From: Hamiltosporidium magnivora
Taxonomy: Eukaryota > Microsporidia > Dubosqiidae
DNA length: 12,990 nucleotides
Reading direction: 5' to 3'
Assembly: GCA_004325065.1 (NCBI GenBank)
Contig: PITI01000398.1
Span: 1 to 12,990 of the forward strand
A program made the position numbers and the translations under genes. The stretch's first letter is position 1. Every line of letters begins with the position of its first letter. The notes beneath the pieces are model-generated. The model saw only the letters and a list, made by a program, of their open reading frames with translations, did not search any database and had not been told where the DNA came from. Positions 1 through 7,858 of the stretch are shown here, in pieces.

Positions 1-426
1 ACACTTACCACACTTGTGTTCACTTTCTCTTTCAGACATAAAAATACCAGGACCACAAGAAGGACAATCCTTTCTTAAAACATCACAAGTCCCATCTTTA
101 TTAATCTTAAATTGCGTTAGACAACCTAGTTTAGTCTTTTTTCTTGCTTCCTTTACTTTCTTAGGTGTTGTATAATTTTTCTTCTTTTTTTTCTTGCCAC
201 CACCCACCAATTTAAATAAAACAGTTAAAATGCACATTTCTGTTATATTATAGAAGGATAAAGTACTTTCGTTAGAAAGATATCGGTTACAAGAAACAAT
301 ATTTTGTTCTTCAACTGGAATACTTGTACGCTCTTCTATAATTCTTTTTATATCAACTATTTTCATATTATCATTGACAGCTAATACTTCTGTATTTAAA
401 TTTGGTATCGAAACAAATATTTGCAT
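1..426 (-). CDS. RPS27A: Ubiquitin-like/40S ribosomal protein eS31 (S27a) fusion, 3' end cut by window edge
   Basis: I translated this frame by hand from the ATG at 426-424; it stays open for 142 codons and leaves the window without a stop. Residues 1-76 align without gaps to ubiquitin (MQIFV start, TLSFYNI near 55-61, Gly75-Gly76 end). Residues 77-142 are ribosomal protein eS31: a basic stretch GKKKKKKNYTTPKK, then a zinc site with C121, C124, C139 and C142 (yeast spaces the first pair slightly wider). In other eukaryotes the ubiquitin part is removed after Gly76 and eS31 joins the small ribosomal subunit near the beak. About 8-10 residues are probably missing beyond the edge. The ubiquitin part is unusually diverged: K6S, L8P, K11N, K29I, R42N, K48R, K63E and R74V, with K27 kept. 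It is therefore unlikely to act as ordinary chain-forming ubiquitin and may only help folding of the ribosomal protein. Identity of the eS31 half is clear. A CCCC signal lies 6 bases before the ATG. Confidence 0.93.
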   Translation of the reverse strand, partial: MQIFVSIPNLNTEVLAVNDNMKIVDIKRIIEERTSIPVEEQNIVSCNRYLSNESTLSFYNITEMCILTVLFKLVGGGKKKKKKNYTTPKKVKEARKKTKLGCLTQFKINKDGTCDVLRKDCPSCGPGIFMSERESEHKCGKC

Positions 427-432
427 ATAAAA

Positions 433-475
433 GGGGTCAAATAAAAAAAATATTTGTTTTATGAAATTCAAATTT
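433..475 (-). promoter_or_regulatory. Microsporidian CCC-type start signal of the eS31 fusion gene
   Basis: Read on the minus strand, TTGACCCCTTTTAT runs directly into the ATG at 426. The C run is at 433-436, only 6 bases from the start codon, and an AAATTT hexamer lies about 44 bases upstream (470-475). A CCC-like (or GGG-like) motif just before the start codon, with an AAATTT-like element further up, is the described expression signal of microsporidian genes, especially ribosomal protein genes. Such a short distance implies a very short 5' untranslated region. The motif is seen; its function here is inferred. Confidence 0.6.
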
Positions 476-476
476 G

Positions 477-1482
477 CATGTAAAGAAGGGAGACATAAAA
501 TATGTCTACTTTTATAAAATATGTTTTTAAGGATTGGTTTGAATGTTTAAAAAATTTAAAAGTATTTTATCAGCCCCAGTAGAAAAAAAGGCATAAAAGT
601 GAGAAAATGTTTTTTCAACCAAGAAATTTATGAAATATATTTTAACAGCCCTTGGATGTAGAGGTTTGTAGTTATTTTTATTTCTCGAAATAACTATAAG
701 CTCAAGATATTAAAACAAATAAAGAGCCACTCAATTTAAGGTATTTTTGATAACAAATGTACGGAAATATGAGTAGACAAAATAATAAAAACTGATGTCA
801 AAATTCGGAATAATAGACCTGATATATTTATTTTAGACAAGAGTAAAAATAAGTTAAAATTAAAGGAAATGGAAAATTACCTCCCAATACTCACTTCAAA
901 TATTTGAGAATAAGTGAATTAGGAAGTATGATCCTTTTAAAAAACAAATAACCTATATAATATTTTTAGTGTAAATTTTTTTTTTGATAACTTAAGATTG
1001 TAGAATAATAAATTGCGATAAAATGTACTTAAAACGCTTAAAATATCAATAATAATAGATGTATATATCAGTCGAAAGTGCTTGAAAAAAATTAAAATAA
1101 TTTATTTCGATTTAAGACGAGGAATGAAATTAAGATTAAATGCTGATGTGTCTTTTGAAAGATGATCACTGAACTATTAAATAAAATGGAAATGTAAAAA
1201 ATTTATACTTCAAATAATTCACAGCAACTAGAGGTTATCTGTTAAGCAAATAAATATTTAAATTATTGAAACTAAAATTTTGAAGAAAATGACATTAATC
1301 AAAACAGGGGATTAAAAAAAGTTAAAACTTTTGAATATAAAAACTTTAAATAGAAAATATAAATGAAAAAATGAAACAAGTAAAATACAAATTAATGTGT
1401 CAGTTGAATGATTTTATTTTTCAAAAAAATACGATTCCTTTACTTTTGAAATAATATAAAAATAGTTTCAAATACACATACT
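477..1482. other. AT-rich spacer, no gene seen
   Basis: About 1 kb between the divergent start of the eS31 fusion and the 3' end of the LRR gene. Both strands are dense in stops. I found no tRNA-like B-box/T-arm, no CCC-type start signal leading into a frame, and no recognisable peptide. A small inverted repeat around a CTCG loop near 680-702 (TTATTT / AAATAA) is of the size expected by chance at this composition. Confidence 0.6.
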
Positions 1483-3900
1483 TTAGGACAAATTTCTAAA
1501 CACATAAGACTTTCTAAAATAAAAATAATTTATCTCAGAAATCTTTGTTAAAACATATATTTCGCATATAATGAGATTCATGCCAGATAAGATTTCCAAA
1601 TATTTTTTAATATTTTCATCCATAAAAATAGCAGCTATCTCAAAAATTTTTAGCATTTGAAAATTTAGAATCGATATAAGTTCTAAATAAAAATATTTAT
1701 CGGATATAATTTTAAGTTTAAATATCGTTTTCTTTATATTTGATTGTAGTATTTTTTCTAAAAATTTTAAATTAAGATCGTTCCTTTGAATACTTAAATC
1801 CAAAGAAGAAAGTACCTTGAAAGTGGTGAATATATCTACATCATTTGAATATAAGCATTCGACATTATAAACAAGCGATTCTATACATCTCAAATCAAAG
1901 AAAAACGAAATAACATGTAAAATGCTAAATCCAACTCTATTCAAGAAATCGAAATCCTTTTTATAGCTAAAGGAAATCAAACGAGGTAAATTTAAATTTT
2001 GTTTAGCCGATTCAACGTTTTCATAATCTAACAGTTTATCTATTGAAACAAAAATTTCTCCCTCGCAGCAAAATTCGATAGAAAATTCAAAGCAAAGATG
2101 CTTTAAATTTTGGAATTTCATGATAAAGAAAAAGAAATTACCATTTAAGGAGTTTACTAAATTAAAGAAGCCAACATGAAGCACGGATGCATTCGAAAAA
2201 TTCCACATTTGGTGATTTATTTCATTACAAAATTCAAAAAGACTAAATAAAATAGAAATAAGTTTTTGATGCTTCAGAATAACGGTTAAAAGCTGATCAG
2301 TTAATTTGATATTAGAAAAATATAAATATTTCAAATTTGTAAATGACAATAGAAACTCATAGTTATTCAAATAGTTGAATTTTGAATTTTCAAATTCTAT
2401 TTTTAAACGCGATATAAGATTACATTGAAATATTTTTGAGAAATCTGTAAGAGTATAATTTACTTTAAAAATATTTAAATCAATACCCGTTAAATACGGA
2501 TAAAAATTATATGTACAAAAATTTTCCAACATATTTTCAGAATCATCTATAATTATTTCCTCTGATAAATCAACGTATATATTATTATTCTTTCCTAATA
2601 ATGAAACAGAGGCAGCTTTTGATTGTACATCAATAAATTTACATAAAATTATTTTTAAAATTTTTATGAGTTTTAATTCTTCTATCTTCTCTAGATTTAT
2701 AATATCATTATAAGGTATTTCTTGAAGAACTAATGTAAGTTTTTCTACATTCTTAAAATATTCAATTTTCTCAAAAATCAATCTTGAGAACGGAGCGAAT
2801 GAAATTTTAAACTTTTTTATTGTATCAAAATAACCATATTTGCGTAATGTATCTAATATTTGAACCTCACCTTCCCAAATTATTAATGAAAATTTTTTAA
2901 ACTTTTGTGGTAATGAAGATATCAAGGTGTCTATGTTCATATTTTGTCGGAATAGAAGAAAATTTATGTGCAACTTTTCAATATAAATAATTTTGATCAG
3001 TATATTCCATATTTTTCGAAAATTTGAATTCAATAAATAGTTATACCAATATAAAATATAGTGTAATTTTATAAATTGCATAGTTACAATTTTTTTATCT
3101 TTCTTCCATTCTTTATGAAAGGATATTGAATCTGAAAATTCCGTTGGATGATATTGATGAAATGTTTCATAAAGAAAATGTTTTTTTATCAAATTGAATT
3201 TGCAAAAGCATTCAATAATGTCACGGATATGTGAATTGTCATATTCTTTTGTATTTAAAGATAATTTCGATGTCTCTTTTAAAAAATTTTTAGTATTAAA
3301 CATTATTGCACTGAAAACCAGCTCTTTAATAAATGTTTTATAATTTCTGTCTCTTTTTACTCTAAAAATTTTTAGATATTTTAAAATTTCAAGAAATATA
3401 TCTGATTTCGTTTTAAAAACGCTATCCTTAAACTTTAAAAGTTTAGTAAAATATATTAAATTACCCAAATCTTTTTCTTTTGCAAATATTTCAATGTGTT
3501 TTTTTTCTTCACAAATTATTTCATTTAAAAATTCGAATTCAAGAGAAATTTCATCTGGATATAAAATTTCCAATTCGCATTTTTGCGAATTAAATGCCAC
3601 TGGTTTAAAAACTTCTTCTGAATTGTAACAATTGATCAAGCAACATGTTTTCATACATAAAAAATATATATTCTCTCCAAAAATTATAGCCTTGCTATGA
3701 ATATCTTCATCTATCTCTATAAACTTTACATTTATACTGCATAATAGATTTTTTGCATAAATCATCACAATTACACTATATTTGATACTTCTTGTAATAC
3801 AACGGCAATTATATGAGATAAATACTAAATAAATGAGCAACATGCTTAAATTAAATATCTTTGTAATTTTTTTATTATCTCTAATATATATGATCCGCAT
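1483..3900 (-). CDS. Large leucine-rich-repeat-like protein with N-terminal signal sequence, lineage-specific
   Basis: An uninterrupted 805-residue frame, far longer than chance at this base composition. Residues 1-19 are basic (DNKKITK) and are followed by a hydrophobic segment (MLLIYLVFISYNC, about 20-32), so it reads as a signal peptide or signal anchor for the secretory route; the first ATG gives the best n-region. The rest is rich in Leu, Ile, Phe, Asn and Lys. From about residue 330 onward it shows irregular leucine-rich-repeat-like periods, for example VEKLTLVLQEI (about 383), LKYLYFSNIKL (about 523), LKHLCFEFSIEF (about 600) and LSSLDLSIQRNDLNL (about 700). Cysteines cluster near the N-terminus (RC, TCC) and at SIEFCCEGE. 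Families of exported LRR proteins are expanded in several microsporidia and are suspected host-interaction factors, but function is unknown. I recognise no enzymatic domain. The CC upstream (ATCCTTTTAAC) is only a weak version of the start signal seen on the housekeeping genes. High confidence that it is a gene; moderate on the LRR label. Confidence 0.8.
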   Translation of the reverse strand: MRIIYIRDNKKITKIFNLSMLLIYLVFISYNCRCITRSIKYSVIVMIYAKNLLCSINVKFIEIDEDIHSKAIIFGENIYFLCMKTCCLINCYNSEEVFKPVAFNSQKCELEILYPDEISLEFEFLNEIICEEKKHIEIFAKEKDLGNLIYFTKLLKFKDSVFKTKSDIFLEILKYLKIFRVKRDRNYKTFIKELVFSAIMFNTKNFLKETSKLSLNTKEYDNSHIRDIIECFCKFNLIKKHFLYETFHQYHPTEFSDSISFHKEWKKDKKIVTMQFIKLHYILYWYNYLLNSNFRKIWNILIKIIYIEKLHINFLLFRQNMNIDTLISSLPQKFKKFSLIIWEGEVQILDTLRKYGYFDTIKKFKISFAPFSRLIFEKIEYFKNVEKLTLVLQEIPYNDIINLEKIEELKLIKILKIILCKFIDVQSKAASVSLLGKNNNIYVDLSEEIIIDDSENMLENFCTYNFYPYLTGIDLNIFKVNYTLTDFSKIFQCNLISRLKIEFENSKFNYLNNYEFLLSFTNLKYLYFSNIKLTDQLLTVILKHQKLISILFSLFEFCNEINHQMWNFSNASVLHVGFFNLVNSLNGNFFFFIMKFQNLKHLCFEFSIEFCCEGEIFVSIDKLLDYENVESAKQNLNLPRLISFSYKKDFDFLNRVGFSILHVISFFFDLRCIESLVYNVECLYSNDVDIFTTFKVLSSLDLSIQRNDLNLKFLEKILQSNIKKTIFKLKIISDKYFYLELISILNFQMLKIFEIAAIFMDENIKKYLEILSGMNLIICEIYVLTKISEINYFYFRKSYVFRNLS

Positions 3901-4040
3901 TTTCTTTGTTAAAAGGATTCATTAAAATACTAAATACGAATATTAAAAAAATAGATTAATACTTGAAAATTTTTAATTTATCTATTTAATTTATTTTATC
4001 ATATATTAATTGCATTGTAACGAATAAAATAAAAATGGTG

Positions 4041-4582
4041 GCATTAAAATATAATAAGAACTTCAAACGCATCGGCTAATGTCAATACAGAGCCACACGT
4101 GATACAAAAATCTAGGAAACTGTCACCGACAAATGTCTTGGCTCATACCTCTTGCCGCAAACAAAGCATCTATCACCAACCCAAACTTGCAAAAACATAT
4201 AAATCCAGGCCAAAGACCGTTCTCGTATTATGCTATACTCTTGCTTCGAATGAAGCCTCGAGCGTGTGAACCATCAAATAGTATTGAAATCCAGTATATT
4301 AGCTATTTCTAAAGGTAAAGGGTTAATAGCACAGCGGAAAATACAAGAATATGTAACGCCGACCGGCAAGAAAGACCCAAATTGTATTTTTTGCATAACA
4401 GTATGCATGGAAGGCTTCCCTAAAATATCGACCTGAGCTTCACAGGCACTAAAATTAGAAATCGCATGTGCCTTAACGCAATAAGCAAGAAAAGAACTTA
4501 GCAAAAAACGTGGTAGAAAATAAGTAAAAAAATAAAAAATATTGAAGCACGAAGAATCGCAACTTGACTCGCTGAGCCCCAT
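4041..4582 (-). pseudogene. Decayed piggyBac-like transposase remnant with C-terminal cysteine-rich motif
   Basis: Starting at the ATG at 4582, one minus-strand frame runs to 4112 through a single in-frame TGA (4276-4274). That is about 156 codons where many stops would be expected. The patch is visibly richer in G+C than its flanks. Near its end the frame reads YSIIRERSLAW, then RCFVCGKRYEPRH (CxxC at about virtual residue 139). After a frameshift the next frame reads FCITCGSVLTLADAFEV (codons near 4109-4059) and stops at 4046-4044. Known piggyBac transposases end in a cysteine-rich domain of the form RCxVCxKR ... CxTCxVxLCxxxCFEVYH; the spacing from CxTC to FEV is identical here, although the later Cys are lost, and an aromatic YSxRRKSxKW segment precedes it in the family. 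The rest of the frame I cannot align from memory. Alternative: the second motif alone also resembles the RNA polymerase I subunit RPA12 zinc ribbon (LDFCxxCGSVLxL). It is clearly non-functional; the family assignment is moderate. Confidence 0.45.
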
Positions 4583-7179
4583 TTCCTGACCGAATCTATA
4601 TAATACATAAACTCAATAGAAAGGTTTAACTAAATCAAAGAACTTTCGGAGAAAAAAAAAATAATTCATGGTTTTCCGAACTTGATACCATCAAACCGAA
4701 GCTGTAGATAAAAAACGCAACAATTCAAAAGTAGATTTCAAAGTAATCAGATTTAGATGCAGCCAAATAAATTACGGACGTAATTCAAGCATACAAGCTG
4801 CACACGCATTTTATGACTAGAAAAAATTTAAAAGCCTAGATTTGCTTTGAAAGAAATGAAAACGAAATTTGTAAGCACTTAATTCCTCTATATTTTCAAT
4901 ATAACCAACTAGAAGAGAGAAGTTTACTATGCCGAACTAATTAGTCTTTGTACAATCATGCGTTAATTTAATTTAAAAAGACCGTTGAAATATTTCCTTT
5001 CATGGCTAGTAAATTAATATGTCTTTAAATGTTATCAAAAATCACTATTTAAAAATTACTTAATTTTGAAAAAAAAAATATCTTTTGGCTTACTGTGGCC
5101 TATTATATCTTGAATCATCTGGAATGCTTAGTTTAAACATAAATAAAATCGGCTGGGAATTGAAAATATTAGTTTTAGATCAGAAAAAAACATAAGGAAA
5201 TATACATTAAATGTTAATAAAATTAAACGAGATCACTTTTAGACCACGTTTCCCTCATTTGATTCTTTTAAATATTATTATGCTCTCTAACCGGAAACTC
5301 GCTATAATTAATGGCATTTATTATAGCTTCATCACTTAAATTACAACTATAAATCCAAATATTAATAATATGGTAGAAGTTATGGTTTTAAAAGTAGACC
5401 CAGAGTACCCTGTTCCATCGCAGATATTTGTATTTGCTTTCAAAAGTCTTTCAGGAAAAATCTTCAGCAAAAAATTTAAACTAAAATCTCATTCTATGTA
5501 TTTTCAACATATTTAGGATAACTACGAAGTAAAAATAAAGATCGTTCAACTGAAAACTAAATTGCTAAACTGGCTTAAAAATTTAAAGACTTAAGAGTGC
5601 GTAAAAAGCAAAAAAGGCGAATTATGTCAAACATTTTCTTTTAAACAATAGTATAGCGATAAAAAAGACAAGTTTATTGATTTCACAAAAGTAAGCGACG
5701 GTTTCAGAAATGTTTATTAGACTCGGTGTATTAAAAATTTTAATCTACCGGTTTGAATTTGAACTTTATTGAGGTAAATATAAAAAATTTTTAAATTTAT
5801 ATATAAACGTAAAAAAACATGAGAAAAGGAGTAAAAGAGAAATTTGCAGAGAAAATGTTTTCTTTCTCCTGTTTTTGTGTTATAGAAAAAAATCTTTAGC
5901 TTAAGCTCAAAATAAAAAATTGAATGTGACAATACATGTGAAATCAAGTTTCCCGCATAACCAATACATATTTTCAATATATTACCCGATGGGTCTTGCT
6001 ATTTATCTAGTATAAGGTTAATGGCAGATTATTTACAATCTTTATTGCCAAAATAGACCTTGAGACCAATAAATAGATTTTTACTACAGTGAAACATGCT
6101 GCGAAAGAAATTGTTAATTTTTTAAAAAAATTCGGCTTCTAAAAATATTTAGAATAGTAGAAGATAGCAATAGAAACGTAATAAGAACTATATTTATGGA
6201 AGTAAAACAGATAACGATACTTAGATTTGATTTTTTTTAAATTAAATTTAATCCGCTGAATATATTTAATTCGTTTATGCACATGTTATATTATAAATCA
6301 ATAAAATGTGGAGATATTTTTACCCGAGCAGGCTGGTTTTTTAAATTAGATGATGTGAAGCGTACAGTTTCTGTCATTAATGATGTAAAGCCCTAGCGTA
6401 ATGTAAAAGCACCATTTTTTACCTATATTTAAACCGAATGACCTGCCATTTGTTGAAGTTTATGTCAATCTATTATTTTGTCTCTATTAAAAGTTCTCAA
6501 AAAAAAAATAAGAAATATCTTTCAAAAGAGTAGACTTCTCACATCTGAAATGATAATAAACCGCATCTTGCGTTAAAGAAGTTTAATCTGGAAAATATAG
6601 GTTAGAAGAAGAAATCACAAAATAAATTTAAAAAAGCTAAATTAAAAAATTAAATTTAAAGTTTGCCATCTTTGAACCAATAAGTCAGTTCATTTTAATT
6701 ATTATATCAAATAGTTTTTAATGGCATATAAAGCCACAGTTCTAAGTGATTTCCATTACATTCGGAATTTAAATTAAATTTAAAGCACGGAAAGAAAAGC
6801 TAACAATCTGAACTCTTAAAAATTCGCTAAAAGCTTTTGGCAAATGGAGCAAAAAAATGCTTCGGTATCTATATCTTGAATTATATTTAAGCAGTTTGGC
6901 GTATATTTACTGGTTTGAGAATGATATAAATTTGAGTCTTCGAAATGAATTACAAGGCACTTTATTATAGAAATCTTAAATATTGTTTGTAGAAACAAAA
7001 AGAGACCCAGAATCAAAATTTATATGGAATTTGAAATATTAGGCTGAATACATTCATTTAGAAATAAATTAAAAAGTAGGCACCTATTGAGATGTAATTG
7101 TTCCACGGGATTCGCTTAAATTCTTAGGAAGAAAAGCTAAGGAACTTTGACTTTTTTGCAAATAAGCCAGTTTTATTTA
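4583..7179. other. Long spacer with only short unassigned frames
   Basis: About 2.6 kb without a gene I can support. It is mostly AT-rich, with scattered patches of slightly higher G+C that may be the last traces of old genes or transposons. Plus-strand open stretches include 5370-5516 (48 codons, starting MVEVMVLKVDPEYPVP) and 6277-6396 (39 codons, containing GDIFTRAGWFFKLDDVKR). Minus-strand frames at 5717-5977 (86 codons) and 6816-7016 (66 codons, ending EAFFCSICQKLLANF) have lengths common by chance at this composition, and none has a full recognisable domain. No tRNA, rRNA or tandem repeat was seen. Confidence 0.5.
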
Positions 7180-7594
7180 TAAGTTAAATATGAGATAATT
7201 CTATTTGGCATGAACAGGGATGCTATCGCAACTAAATATTATCCATCTACCATAAAAGTTACAAAAAGCAGTAAAATACAGGCATATATTCGATTTCCAC
7301 AAACAAAAAAAATGGTCGAATCAATTACTTTGATTGACAAGAAGATTTTAGGTCAAGACCAAATATCGATGAGAGCCGGGAAAAGTATCGTTGTATATCA
7401 TACTGGGCGCAGATGAATACGATCAATCTTTAAACAACTAAATGTACGTGCCAACGAGCGAGAAATATTTCACCAGGAAAAGTACCAAAAGTAACAAGTT
7501 TAAAATCAAGATAAACTACCGAAATCAAAGCTATGACTCGAAACATGTAAAAAACGTCAAAAAAAGGACGAATCAAATAACTGCAATAAGGTAG
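7180..7594 (+). pseudogene. Unassigned lysine-rich frame, probably a broken gene
   Basis: An open frame runs from about 7180, with an ATG at 7210, to a TGA at 7414-7416: 68 codons starting MNRDAIATKYYPSTIKV. The same frame continues after the TGA for another 25 codons (IRSIFKQLNVRANEREI...) to a TAA at 7492-7494. An overlapping frame one base over, 7442-7594, starts MYVPTSEKYFTRKSTKSNK. Local G+C is a little higher than in the flanks and all frames run on the plus strand, as expected for a gene interrupted by a stop and a shift. There is no CCC-type signal before the ATG and I recognise no domain. It could equally be a chance frame; an alternative is a transposon fragment like those elsewhere in the window. 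Confidence 0.25.
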
Positions 7595-7833
7595 AATAAA
7601 ACAAGCAGGAAATATAAGTCGGTGGTTAATAAAAAAAATTTTAAAATTCAAAAATAAAATAATTTTTTTTCCCAAAAAATTGAATAACAACATTAGAATA
7701 GAATTCTAAAAAAAAATTATAAATAAATTTTAATTTGTAAAAATATTTATTTCTATCAAATAAATCCAATACAATTACATTGGTTTTAAAAATAATTTTT
7801 CATTATAGAAGTTAATTCATAAAAAAATATTTA

Positions 7834-7836
7834 CCC
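7834..7836 (+). promoter_or_regulatory. CCC-type start signal of the CHK1 gene
   Basis: TTTACCCGTAG lies with its C run 22 bases before the ATG at 7859, in an otherwise C-poor AT-rich upstream region. This fits the CCC-like signal described upstream of microsporidian start codons and matches, with a longer spacing, the one before the eS31 fusion gene at the other end of the window. The motif is seen; its role is inferred. Confidence 0.5.
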
Positions 7837-7858
7837 GTAGATTTTAACAAATAAAAAA

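Noticed and set aside
4243..4256. Perfect hairpin GCTTC-GAAT-GAAGC
   Set aside because: A 5-bp stem within the decayed transposase frame; no T run or partner element, so a terminator or RNA gene is not supported.
4038..4520. Plus-strand reading of the left high-G+C patch (KGKGLIAQRKIQEYVTPTGKK)
   Set aside because: This frame has stops throughout, while the minus strand has one stop in about 156 codons and the cysteine motifs; the plus reading is taken as antisense.
5717..5977. 86-codon minus-strand frame with a CCC 20 bases before its ATG and a TGERKHFLCKF segment recalling a zinc-finger linker
   Set aside because: Only one usable Cys, no matching His pairs, and composition is typical of chance AT-rich frames. 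The CCC makes it slightly worth a database search, but not a call.
6816..7016. 66-codon minus-strand frame ending FFCSICQKLLANF, RING-like start
   Set aside because: The frame stops right after the first CxxC, and no further zinc ligands appear in the other frames downstream. Length is within chance.
7430..7693. 87-codon minus-strand frame starting MLLFNFLGKK, hydrophobic
   Set aside because: It lies antisense to the plus-strand lysine-rich frames; Phe/Leu/Ile richness is what antisense of A-rich sequence gives. No CCC signal upstream and no domain.
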